Made by a program: the position numbers and the translations under genes. A stretch of 64,000 nucleotides of DNA, taken from Acinetobacter nosocomialis NIPH 2119 (GTDB lineage Bacteria > Pseudomonadota > Gammaproteobacteria > Pseudomonadales > Moraxellaceae). The DNA lies in NCBI RefSeq assembly GCF_000368085.1, contig NZ_KB849239.1:1144269-1208268 (forward strand). The letters are read 5' to 3'. Under the pieces are notes generated by a model that was given only the letters and a program-made list of their open reading frames with translations, was not told the origin of the DNA and ran no database searches. Positions 8,528-16,884 of this stretch are shown here, in pieces; positions within the stretch are counted from its first letter, which is position 1; every line of letters starts with the position of its first letter.

Positions 8528-9514
8528 TCAGAAAATTTTACCTTTAGTCTCACTTGGGTTTTCTCCAAATTCTTCACGATATTCTTGAGAAAAACGGCTT
8601 AAATGGTTAAAGCCCCAGTCATATGCAAGCTTTGAAATAGAAATCTTTTTATCTGCTCCTGTGGTACTCAAGATTTTATAAATTTGTTGGAGTCGATATT
8701 TTTTCAAATACGACATTGGGCTGGTGCCGTAGTATTGTTGAAATTCGTCATACAATTTTGATTTTGAAACCCCAGCCAGACGCTGCAAGTCTTCTGCACA
8801 GATTTCTTCATGAGCATGTTCAATAATAAAATTACGAACCTTACGGATATAAGCTGGCTCATCTTGATGTGAAAGTGACTTTAAAGCTTCAGAGTAGTTG
8901 TTTTCTTGAGATAATAGTAAGGCTTTAATTACAAAATTTTCATAGTCTTCAGATAACATCTGTAAACCATAAAAATTGCTATATTGCGATTTTAGCTGTA
9001 AAAAATTCTGAATATTCTTCCACCACGCTCCAATCAGTTGCTCAGAGTCTAAGTGCATTTCAGGATTAAAAATGATAGGCGTTTCTATAGGTTTATTGAG
9101 TAGATCCGCAAGGACAATCTGCATACTCCGCTCAGGAATAACCACCTGAAATTTTCTACAGTCTTTATCGATAATCAGATCTTGCTGGTCGTTATTTGAA
9201 ACAATAAGGCCTCTGTTTTCATCAGATTGATAATGTGCACCACGAATGTTGAGAGCTTGTCGCCCCTGTATAGGTAAACTAATGCTATACGCTTTTAAAT
9301 TTGAGATGTTAATAGCAACGTTAGCACCATAACTAATTGTGCCGATTGCCATTTTTTTATTAGGCAAACGCATTCCGTCATAGTGGAAATCGAGATTGTC
9401 TTTGTAAATCGTGTCTAGACGGTGTTCACCACAAATTGTGGACATCAGATTCTGCGCAAATTCAGCTTTGCGTGAATAATGATTGAGTTCCATCTGTTGG
9501 CTGAGTGATATCAT
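8528..9514 (-). CDS. AraC-family transcriptional regulator
   Basis: A 328-residue AraC/XylS-type protein: an AraC_binding_2-like N-terminal half, then two HTH motifs over residues ~215-320 with the MSYLKKYRL and FNHLSRFSQEYREEFG signatures. It shares these with the AraC gene at 785-1837, so the two are paralogues. AGGTG lies 9 bases before the ATG. It is convergent with the AAHS transporter and is a plausible activator of it and/or of the iif operon through the inverted sites at 6861-7021. No effector can be assigned. Confidence 0.85.
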   Translation of the reverse strand: MISLSQQMELNHYSRKAEFAQNLMSTICGEHRLDTIYKDNLDFHYDGMRLPNKKMAIGTISYGANVAINISNLKAYSISLPIQGRQALNIRGAHYQSDENRGLIVSNNDQQDLIIDKDCRKFQVVIPERSMQIVLADLLNKPIETPIIFNPEMHLDSEQLIGAWWKNIQNFLQLKSQYSNFYGLQMLSEDYENFVIKALLLSQENNYSEALKSLSHQDEPAYIRKVRNFIIEHAHEEICAEDLQRLAGVSKSKLYDEFQQYYGTSPMSYLKKYRLQQIYKILSTTGADKKISISKLAYDWGFNHLSRFSQEYREEFGENPSETKGKIF

Positions 9515-9837
9515 ATCCTTTTCACCTAGCTAAAACTTATTGCTAAAAAAGCAACTTGTATGCCAATTAATACCCTTTAATTGACGAGTTTTCCTGAAAG
9601 TATTTAATCAGGACATGCGTAAATATTACTTTCTCATACTCTATTAAATTTTAAAAATGGAAATAAGTTAAATACCTTTAAAGTATAAATTTATACCTTA
9701 ACGAACTTATTTTATTGGTTTTTTTATAACGAGTTATAGTAGAGATAAAGCATTATTTTGAACAGTAGATGATCGTAAATTTTTAATGAATAAAAAACCG
9801 CTTATATAAAATAAGCGGTTTTTATAAAACAATTAAA
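9515..9837. other. 323-bp spacer between araC gene and hbdH
   Basis: The spacer is AT-rich and carries no coding signal. It contains the upstream region of the AraC gene and, at its right end, the terminator of the hbdH operon at 9791-9824. No other clear element was seen. Confidence 0.5.
9791..9824 (-). terminator. Terminator of the gntP-hbdH operon
   Basis: A 12-bp perfect stem (9793-9804 with 9812-9823) with a 7-base loop, flanked by T-runs in both directions, begins 14 bases past the hbdH stop. Confidence 0.85.
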
Positions 9838-10623
9838 TTATTGGGCCGTATAACCGCCATCCATCACGACAGCTTGACCTGTTACCCCACCTGCTTTTTC
9901 ACTTGCGAGGAAAATTGCATAGTCAGCGATTTCTTCAACAGATAGCAAACGCTTTTGAGGAACCATTGCCAAAATTATATCTTCAAGTGCACTGTCTAAA
10001 CTTACATTACGGGTTTTAGCCAAATCTGCAATTTGCCCACGAACCAATGGTGTATCTACATACCCCGGACATAAAGCATTTACTGTAATACCGTCACGTG
10101 CACATTCTAATGCGGCAACTTTTGTTAGACCAATTACGCCGTGTTTAGCACTGTTATAGCCTGCCTTTCCAGCGAAACCAATCAAGCCATTAATTGAAGC
10201 CATATTAATAATACGACCATATTTTTGAGCTTTCATGATTGGGAAAACATGTTTAATACCAATAAATGCCCCTGTTAACATAACCTGAACTAACTTTTGA
10301 AAAACGGCCGTTGGAAACTCTTCAATAGGCGCAACATGTTGGAAACCAGCATTATTAATTAAGATATCAACCGTACCAAAGGTCTTTTGAGTCAGCTCAA
10401 TTGCTTGTTTATAAGCGTCTTCATCAGTTACATCACATGGTGCAGATAAGGCATCAAAACCTTGCTCTTTAAGTGAGTTCGCCGTTTCTTGGCATTTTTC
10501 GGCATTCATATCAGAAATGACAACTTTGGCACCTTCTTGAGCAAATTTCTTAGCAATCTCTAGACCGATACCACTTGCAGAACCTGTAATAAAAGCAACT
10601 TTACCGTCTAAAAGTTTAGTCAT
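9838..10623 (-). CDS. hbdH: 3-Hydroxybutyrate dehydrogenase
   Basis: A 261-residue SDR with the TGSASGIG cofactor motif near residue 13, the NNAG motif near residue 90 and the YNSAKHG active site. The overall sequence is typical of bacterial D-3-hydroxybutyrate dehydrogenases, which oxidise 3-hydroxybutyrate to acetoacetate with NAD in the cytoplasm. It lies 33 bases downstream of a GntP-family permease gene, which would bring the substrate in. The acetoacetate formed can be activated by the CoA-transferase encoded at 19016-20363 and cleaved by the thiolase at 21954. Confidence 0.88.
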   Translation of the reverse strand: MTKLLDGKVAFITGSASGIGLEIAKKFAQEGAKVVISDMNAEKCQETANSLKEQGFDALSAPCDVTDEDAYKQAIELTQKTFGTVDILINNAGFQHVAPIEEFPTAVFQKLVQVMLTGAFIGIKHVFPIMKAQKYGRIINMASINGLIGFAGKAGYNSAKHGVIGLTKVAALECARDGITVNALCPGYVDTPLVRGQIADLAKTRNVSLDSALEDIILAMVPQKRLLSVEEIADYAIFLASEKAGGVTGQAVVMDGGYTAQ

Positions 10624-10656
10624 CTATTTACTCCTTAATACTTATAACGTGCTGAT

Positions 10657-12078
10657 TTAAACAATACCCGTTACGGTAAAGACCGTAATCACCACAAATA
10701 CTGCTAATGTTTTAATTACCGTAACTGCAAATATATCTTTATACGATTGTTTATGGGTTAAACCTGTAACAGCGAGTAAAGTAATGACAGCACCATTGTG
10801 CGGTAAGGTATCCATACCACCTGACGCCATCGCAACTACACGGTGCATAACTTCTGGTGGAATACCCACAGCTAAAATCGCGGCGTTATAATGTTCAGCC
10901 ATCGCACTTAAAGCGATACTCATACCACCAGAAGCTGAACCGGTAATACCTGCTAAAACAGTTGTCGTCACCGCCCCATTTACTAAAGGATTTGTAAAAG
11001 TACTACTCATTGCATGACTAATCATCGCAAAACCCGGTAATGACGCAATAATGGCACCGAAACCGTACTCAGAAGCCGTATTCATTACGGCTAAAAGTGA
11101 GCCACCAATACTCGCATTAATACCTTCTTTAAAGTTGGTTACTACACGTTGGTAATCAAACAAAATTGCAGTAATAATCCCGACAATCAGCGCAAGTCCA
11201 ACCGCCCATATCGCACCAGTTTTCGCAACATCTACGGTGTAATCAGCTAGACCAACTGAGGCAAAATCAAAGCCATTTGGATACCATTCTTTGATTGCTT
11301 TAGATAAATATTTGTTCATTACTGCAACAAGAATGAGCGGTACAAATGCTAGAAACTGACGAGCCGAACTTCCATTATTTTGCAAGTTCATATCAGCTTC
11401 AACTTCTTGAGACGGTGTATTGTCTATACCAAAACTAGAGAATCCTTCGCCAGCTTTTGCAGCAGCGCGGCGACGCCATTCTAAGTAACTTAAACCCATG
11501 CATAGAACAAAAATAGCACCAATAATTCCTAAGAAAGGTGCGGCATAAATATTGGTACCAAAAAAAGTGGTAGGAATTACGTTCTGGATTTGTGGTGTAC
11601 CTGGCAATGCATCCATAGTGAATGTAAATGCACCAAGCGCGATGGTTCCCGGAATTAAACGTTTTGGAATATTAGCTTGTCTAAATAGCTGGTTGGCAAA
11701 CGGATAAATGGCAAATACAGCAACAAATAAACTAACACCGCTGTAGGTTAAAATTGCACCTAGTAATACAACCGTTAAAATTGCTTTTTTTGCGCCAATC
11801 CATCTCACAATGGTTCGAGCGATAGACTCAGCAATCCCTGACATTTCAACGACTTTACCAAAAATTGCCCCGAGCAAAAACACAAGAAAGTAATCTTTAA
11901 TAAAGTTCACCATTTTGGGCATAAAGACACCCGAATAAAACGGTAAAACATTGGCTGGATTAATGAGTAAAACTGCAAGTAAGGCACAAATTGGTGCCAT
12001 GAGAATGACAGAAAAACCCTTGTAAGCTGTATACATTAACAGCCCAAGCGAAAGTAGAATTACAAATAATTCCCACAT
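10657..12078 (-). CDS. GntP-family permease, probable 3-hydroxybutyrate importer
   Basis: A 473-residue inner-membrane protein with 12 or more hydrophobic segments and GntP-family signatures such as DALPGTPQIQN and the C-terminal SGGMDTLPHNGAV. GGGAG lies about 10 bases before the ATG. GntP proteins take up gluconate and other small hydroxy acids; linkage to hbdH argues for 3-hydroxybutyrate. It is the first gene of a two-gene operon. The upstream spacer has nested inverted repeats that could bind its regulator. Confidence 0.85.
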   Translation of the reverse strand: MWELFVILLSLGLLMYTAYKGFSVILMAPICALLAVLLINPANVLPFYSGVFMPKMVNFIKDYFLVFLLGAIFGKVVEMSGIAESIARTIVRWIGAKKAILTVVLLGAILTYSGVSLFVAVFAIYPFANQLFRQANIPKRLIPGTIALGAFTFTMDALPGTPQIQNVIPTTFFGTNIYAAPFLGIIGAIFVLCMGLSYLEWRRRAAAKAGEGFSSFGIDNTPSQEVEADMNLQNNGSSARQFLAFVPLILVAVMNKYLSKAIKEWYPNGFDFASVGLADYTVDVAKTGAIWAVGLALIVGIITAILFDYQRVVTNFKEGINASIGGSLLAVMNTASEYGFGAIIASLPGFAMISHAMSSTFTNPLVNGAVTTTVLAGITGSASGGMSIALSAMAEHYNAAILAVGIPPEVMHRVVAMASGGMDTLPHNGAVITLLAVTGLTHKQSYKDIFAVTVIKTLAVFVVITVFTVTGIV

Positions 12079-12743
12079 ATATTCTTTCTCCCTAAAGAAT
12101 AGATATTAGGTTCAATAAAATTACCAAAAGATATTTAGGTTATCCCAAACCTAAAATGATAAAAATCACAATATCTACGATTGGTAATAGATAAATGAGC
12201 TTAAAAATAAAATATCACTAAAATATTTAAAAACAATGTAATTTATTTAAATTTTAAAATATCAATAAAATACAGGTATTTATATAAATTTTCTAGTAAA
12301 ACAAATTATTTAAAAGCCATTATTAATTTATAAAACTTATTAATTATTGAGTAAATCAAATTAATAATTTCATATTATTTAGTAAAGACAATTAAATAAT
12401 ATATTTTTTAAAATAATTTAGTAGATATTCATAATTTAATCTTAAGGAAATAATGAGGAAGCTGTATCCTAAACATCAGATCGCTATCCTCTCTACATTA
12501 AAAATTAGTCTTTACTAATTTATTAATTTGAGTTTTTTGAGATCTATTTATAGATTGAGCTAAAGGCTTTTTAAAGAGACGGGTTCTGAAATGACTTATC
12601 AGTAAGAATGAAAAACAAACATAAACACATAAAAATTTAATGAATGGTCATATTTTTTTATGAATAAATTAGGGTCTAATTATAGCAAAGGCGTTAAAAT
12701 ATAAAACTTTAATTACTGCGACCAACCTACGAGTCCAATAAAG
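12079..12743. other. 665-bp AT-rich spacer, divergent promoters of gntP and the lactamase-like gene
   Basis: No gene is seen. Near the gntP end are nested inverted repeats: outer arms 12120-12127 and 12181-12188 (ATTACCAA/TTGGTAAT), and inner arms 12134-12141 and 12148-12155 (TTTAGGTT/AACCTAAA, 6-base gap). A further ATATTAGGTT at 12107 repeats the inner half-site. The middle is very AT-rich, and a weak hairpin lies near 12500. Confidence 0.45.
12120..12188. promoter_or_regulatory. Nested inverted repeats upstream of gntP-hbdH, candidate operator
   Basis: Two perfect 8-bp inverted repeats share nearly the same centre: an outer pair with a 53-base gap and an inner pair with a 6-base gap. They lie 42-110 bases upstream of the gntP start codon, a usual place for an operator. 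Confidence 0.45.
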
Positions 12744-13598
12744 ATGAAGAAAAAGATATTGTTTACAGGAAGTATATTGCTGACTTCTCTATCTGCCTCA
12801 GCTACACCATTAAAGTTACCTGATGACTGGACGCAAAATACTCAGCCATTCCAAATTACTGAAAATATATACTATGTAGGTACTCACGGTCTTGGAACCT
12901 ATTTATTGACCTCTGATCATCAAGCTTTATTGATAGATACAGGTCTTCCGGAAAATACAGAGCAAATAGAGCAGAATATTAAAAAATTGGGTTTTAAGTT
13001 ATCAGATGTAAAAATTATGGTTACAAGCCATGCTCATTGGGACCATGTAGGTGCACTTGCCCGCATTAAACAAGACACTGGCGCCAAATTAATTGCTATG
13101 CAGCAGGATGTTCGAGCTTTAGAAATAGGAAAACCAATAGGTGAAAACACCTTCCAAAGTATTCCTTTTACTCCAGTTAAAGTTGATAAAGTCATTCACG
13201 ATGGAGAAGTAGTTAAACTAGGGAAATTAAAACTAAAAGCTACTCTTACCCCAGGCCATACTCCGGGTTGTACAACTTGGTCAACTGAAGTTAAATCTAA
13301 TGGTAAGAACCTAAATGTTGTTTTCCCTTGCAGTCTCTCTGTTGCTGGCAATGTTTTACAAAATAATCATCAATATCCAAATATTGTAGAAGATTATCGT
13401 CAGAGTTTTAAGCGTTTAAAAAATATGAAAGCAGACATTGTGCTTACTAGCCATCCAGAAGTTGCAGATGTTATGGGAAATAAAGCGCGCAAAGATGCAG
13501 GTCAAGTTAATGCATTTATTCAACCAGAAAAACTTTCTGCTATTGTAAAAGATGCAGAAATGGCATTTGAAAAATCATTAGTTAGTAGTAAGCCATAA
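12744..13598 (+). CDS. Secreted metallo-beta-lactamase-fold protein, subclass B3-like
   Basis: A 284-residue protein with a signal peptide (MKKKILFTGS start, likely cut after SASA), hence periplasmic. It has a full B3-type zinc set: SHAHWDH near residue 95, PGHTPG near 175 and TSHPE near 235. At the position of the B1 cysteine it has a SLS stretch (CSLSVAG) as in L1- and FEZ-type enzymes. By family this predicts beta-lactam hydrolysis, but many B3-fold proteins have other or weak activity, so the substrate is unknown. The ribosome site is weak. It is a single gene with its own terminator and no mobile element beside it. Confidence 0.82.
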   Translation: MKKKILFTGSILLTSLSASATPLKLPDDWTQNTQPFQITENIYYVGTHGLGTYLLTSDHQALLIDTGLPENTEQIEQNIKKLGFKLSDVKIMVTSHAHWDHVGALARIKQDTGAKLIAMQQDVRALEIGKPIGENTFQSIPFTPVKVDKVIHDGEVVKLGKLKLKATLTPGHTPGCTTWSTEVKSNGKNLNVVFPCSLSVAGNVLQNNHQYPNIVEDYRQSFKRLKNMKADIVLTSHPEVADVMGNKARKDAGQVNAFIQPEKLSAIVKDAEMAFEKSLVSSKP

Positions 13599-13634
13599 AT
13601 GTAAAATAGTACTATTTATATTTAATATAAATTT

Positions 13635-13662
13635 AAAAGCCCTGATTGTGCAGGGCTTTTTT
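13635..13662 (+). terminator. Terminator of the B3-lactamase-like gene
   Basis: A GC-rich 10-bp perfect stem (13635-13644 with 13651-13660), a 6-base loop and a T-run lie 37 bases after the stop codon. Confidence 0.9.
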
Positions 13663-13734
13663 AGAAACTTTAATATCATCACCCTTCAACATTTTCTTTT
13701 TGGATATATATCCAATCAAAAAATATATTTTTGG

Positions 13735-14178
13735 TTAAACTTGATATTGATCCGCTTTCAAATTGGGTTGATCTACAAGTAATTCAATAAAAGATGGGAT
13801 TGAATTAGTATTAAGTAAATACGGATTAAACTCATCAACATGATGATGAAAAAAGAAATCTTTTATTTTGGTATTTATAGGCGCAAATTTCATACTCCAA
13901 TGTTTAAATAACCGCTGTTCGGACGGTTCCAAAAAGATGATTTCGCAGTTTTGATGTCTCGAATCTTTCAAAATTGATTTATAAAATAGCGTCTCAACTT
14001 GTTCTTTCTCCCCTTCTAAGTATTGTAAGAAGTATCCATTACCATAGTAAAGCACACCAGTAATGTCATTTTGAGAGTTGAATTTGACTGCTTCTGTGAG
14101 GATATCAATTAAATCTTGTTTTATTTGACTATGTTCACTATTGGTTTTACTTGCATACATAAAGCCTATTAAACTCAT
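13735..14178 (-). CDS. BLUF-domain blue-light sensor protein
   Basis: A 147-residue protein that is almost entirely a BLUF domain. Key FAD-contacting residues are in place at the expected spacing: Tyr8, Asn34 and Gln52 (in FLQYLEG), with ITGVLYY between them and a WSMKF segment near residue 95. The start at 14178 (MSLIGFMYAS) is chosen because the ATG at 14211 has no ribosome site and BLUF domains begin this way. Length and tail resemble Acinetobacter BlsA, a short BLUF protein that acts by binding transcription regulators such as Fur. A paralogue of BlsA is the best description; its partner is unknown. Confidence 0.85.
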   Translation of the reverse strand: MSLIGFMYASKTNSEHSQIKQDLIDILTEAVKFNSQNDITGVLYYGNGYFLQYLEGEKEQVETLFYKSILKDSRHQNCEIIFLEPSEQRLFKHWSMKFAPINTKIKDFFFHHHVDEFNPYLLNTNSIPSFIELLVDQPNLKADQYQV

Positions 14179-14408
14179 AGCGATAACTCGAAGATAAATG
14201 TCAACGTGCATTCTGACACTTAGATATAAGCCTTACAATGCAACCTACTTAAAACCTTGTATTTCAAGAGTAAAGATTATTATCATTTTGAAAATGACAA
14301 ACTTTAACAAGCAGAAATGTTTTGTAAATGAATGCCAACCTAATCAATTAACCAGAAAATCTTATTTCAAGTACACTTAAAACCTGTTTTTTAATTTGTG
14401 GCGGTCTA

Positions 14409-14672
14409 ATGGAGAACCATGAAATTATTCTTCAAGACGAACACCATAAACAGCTTAAGATTGTCAAAGTTCAAGATGTTCGTTTTGATACTCATACACT
14501 GAACCATAGCTACCAATGGTTATGGGTATTTGATCATAGCTCAGAATTTTTTCCATTTGAGCTGTGGGATCAACTCGACAGTGCAACCGTCCATCAAAAA
14601 ATAAAGCTGAATAATCAGGTCTTTAAGATTATTAAGATTTTGACAAAGAAAACCAAATTAAGATATTCATGA
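14409..14672 (+). CDS. Small protein of unknown function
   Basis: An 87-residue open frame with a GGCGG-like sequence before the ATG. The protein is rich in His, Trp and Phe, mixed in charge, has no signal peptide or membrane segment, and matches no family that I recognise. It follows the divergent BLUF gene and is followed by a short hairpin (14709-14726) and T-run that could end its transcript. It may be a real small gene or a chance frame. Confidence 0.45.
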   Translation: MENHEIILQDEHHKQLKIVKVQDVRFDTHTLNHSYQWLWVFDHSSEFFPFELWDQLDSATVHQKIKLNNQVFKIIKILTKKTKLRYS

Positions 14673-14878
14673 TCAAAACTTTCTTTAACTAATTTTAATT
14701 AATAGAGTAGCTCCCGAAAGTGAGCTTTTCAAAACTTTGTCTAGTGTAAAATTATTAATTTAGCGTACGTAATTATGGTGTAACCATTAAGCCAGTGAGA
14801 GCTCCTTCTGGACTTAAAAAACCATTAACTGATTGTCCCCACAGAACACAGCTGCTTGATCAGACGATAAAGAAAATT

Positions 14879-15256
14879 TTATTTATAGGAATTTTCACCA
14901 AAAATATTCCGTAGATAACGGACTGGAGTAGTACCTGTATGTTGGCGGAAAAAAACGATAAATGTACTCTCACTGACAAATTCTAATTGCTGCGCTACCT
15001 CACTTATTTGTCTTCCTTTTGCTAGCATTTTCATCGCTCTTAATAATCTCCATTGCTGTCTCCAGTTTTGATAATTCATTCCTGTATCACGAATGAATAT
15101 TCGGCTAATAGTGCGCTCACAAGCACCTACTATCTGAGCTAGTTGGCCTAACCGTGGAGGTAGTTCACCAAAACGGACATGCTCTAACCACGATTCTAGA
15201 CGAGCATCTGATGGATATATTAATTGCCAATTTTCACTTCGTTTGGCTGGACAGGA
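14879..15256 (-). pseudogene. AraC-family regulator, 5'-truncated remnant
   Basis: An uninterrupted minus-strand frame from about 15250 to the stop at 14879 encodes the C-terminal part of an AraC protein: a PPRLGQLAQIVGACERTISR first HTH, then RDTGMNYQNWRQQWRL and the second HTH, ending in TGTTPVRYLRNIFG. No plausible start codon exists for a full protein; the first ATG (15079) gives only 66 residues, and the frame stops just upstream near 15260. The effector half is missing. Its right end overlaps the left end of an MFS fragment on the other strand, so both seem cut by one deletion. Confidence 0.75.
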
Positions 15257-15661
15257 TTATTATTAGCAATCTCATCTCTTATGGGTAGTTTATTAAATCG
15301 AAAACTACTTGCCTCAAATATTGAACCAGAAATATTGGTAAGACATGCTTGTCACATCGCAATGTTATCAAGCATGATTGCTTGGATATTACAAACAACC
15401 GTATGGATCTTGATTCCGATGGCCGGAGTCGTTCTAGCCTACGGTATTGCCATCCCAAACATACTTAGTCAGGCACTCTGTCATTATCGAGAACAAGCAG
15501 GTAAAGCTAGTGCGTTATTCGGCTTAACGTATTATTTATTGTTGGGTTGTATGCTTGGACTGGCTGGGCTAGTACAACAATTGGGCCTTGTTCTTACAGT
15601 CTGTGCATCGTTAGCGTTATTTCTGCAGTCAAAAGTCGAGTTAATTGAAATATTTGACTAG
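15224..15661 (+). pseudogene. MFS transporter, 5'-truncated remnant (C-terminal half)
   Basis: A 145-residue frame opening with TTG directly after a TAA at 15221-15223. It shows four to five hydrophobic helices that resemble the last helices of a drug/sugar MFS exporter, but the N-terminal half with motif A is gone. No ribosome site precedes it. It starts at the point where the truncated AraC frame of the opposite strand ends, so the pair looks like the outer ends of a divergent regulator-transporter pair whose middle was deleted. A short functional membrane protein is unlikely. Confidence 0.65.
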
Positions 15662-15827
15662 ATATAATCATTTATTTTTTAGATCTAAAGTATATCTATT
15701 GAAAGCATTCTTGTATGGACTCTAATATGAGTAATATAAGTTTAAAACACTATGAAAGCATTGAGCGTACTTATTTCAAATTCTGTATAGCTTAAATTTT
15801 TTAAATTCAACTTTTGGTTTACAAGCT

Positions 15828-16763
15828 ATGAAATCTTTGGATCTTACTCGCTTTGATCTTAATCTTCTGGTTGTACTTGAAGCTTTATGGAATGAAAGAC
15901 ACGTTGGTCGTGCGGCAGAAAGCTTGCATATAACACAATCTGCAACTAGCCATGCTTTATCAAGGCTACGTAATACTCTAGAGGACCCTTTATTCATTCG
16001 TAACCCTAAAGGAATAGAGCCTACTCCACTAACAGTTGAATTAATGCCACAAGTAAAAACAGCTCTTGAATTAATAAGACAAGTTGCTACTCCTAGAGGG
16101 CAATTCGATCCCATGAACTTAAAGAGGCCCCTTGTACTGGCAGTTACTGACCATGCAATATTAACAGTTATCAATCCTGCATTTGCTCAGCTTCAGAAGG
16201 CTGCTCCTGATATAGTTTTGAAGTTAAAACAAGCTAATACTGAATCAGCTTTAAGCATGTTAGATAATGGAGATATTGATATTGTAATTGGCTCAGGATC
16301 TTTTTTTCAAATCCCCCAGCGTTTAGATTGCCAATTTGTCCATCAAGAAAGATTTGTAGGGATTGCTCGTAAAAATCACCCAGCTTTAATCAAACGCGAC
16401 AATAAAAAGTACATAGATATCAATAACTTTGTCAAGTTTTCGCATATCTTAGTCTCACCAAATGGAGATATACGAGGAATTGTAGATGAAGTACTAAAAA
16501 CTCATAACCTTACACGCAAAATTAGCGTAATTTGCCCTAGTTTTTTGGCTGTACCATTCTTAGTTGGTAGTTCAGATTCAATAGCAGTAATAGCTGAGCG
16601 AGTAGCATTAAAATTACAAGAGACTGCTCAATTGAGCATTTTTGAGCTACCTTTGGTATTACCAACTTGGGAGGTTTATATTATTCGATCGAGAGATAGG
16701 ATTAATGAACCTATGATCGAATGGATTACAAACACACTAATATCAGCACAATCAGCCATTTAA
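15828..16763 (+). CDS. LysR-family transcriptional regulator
   Basis: A 311-residue LysR protein with an N-terminal winged HTH (residues ~8-65; NERHVGRAAESLHITQSAT recognition region) and a type 2 periplasmic-binding-like effector domain from ~90. The long LDLTRFDLNLL start is common to the NahR/LinR/PcpR branch. The ribosome site is weak. It precedes an alpha/beta hydrolase gene on the same strand; between them lies a palindromic LysR-type box at 16797-16815, so regulation of the hydrolase is likely. Confidence 0.85.
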   Translation: MKSLDLTRFDLNLLVVLEALWNERHVGRAAESLHITQSATSHALSRLRNTLEDPLFIRNPKGIEPTPLTVELMPQVKTALELIRQVATPRGQFDPMNLKRPLVLAVTDHAILTVINPAFAQLQKAAPDIVLKLKQANTESALSMLDNGDIDIVIGSGSFFQIPQRLDCQFVHQERFVGIARKNHPALIKRDNKKYIDINNFVKFSHILVSPNGDIRGIVDEVLKTHNLTRKISVICPSFLAVPFLVGSSDSIAVIAERVALKLQETAQLSIFELPLVLPTWEVYIIRSRDRINEPMIEWITNTLISAQSAI

Positions 16764-16796
16764 AAAATTCTTTTTTTAGTTATTAATTTTATGCAT

Positions 16797-16815
16797 GCAT
16801 TCAATGAATGAATGC
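16797..16815. promoter_or_regulatory. LysR-type box upstream of the hydrolase gene
   Basis: GCATTCA - 5 bases - TGAATGC forms a perfect 7-bp palindrome that contains the T-N11-A pattern of LysR-type sites. It lies about 70 bases before the hydrolase start and just after the LysR gene. Confidence 0.5.
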
Positions 16816-16884
16816 CATTAGAGATCATAATTTCAGCTGATTAGAATCACTCTAATACGATTATATAAATTATTGGAGTAATTC

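Noticed and set aside
14198..14380. 60-residue plus-strand frame overlapping the BLUF gene start
   Set aside because: No ribosome site and it overlaps the better supported BLUF upstream region; taken as chance.
14760..14878. Possible C-terminal fragment of another gene after the AraC remnant (minus strand)
   Set aside because: Two frames give protein-like strings of ~20-28 residues, but neither is long enough or recognisable.
14879..15079. Annotating the 66-residue AraC frame as an intact small gene
   Set aside because: The same frame continues upstream through the first HTH to ~15250 without a start; the short ATG version is only the tail of a truncated regulator.
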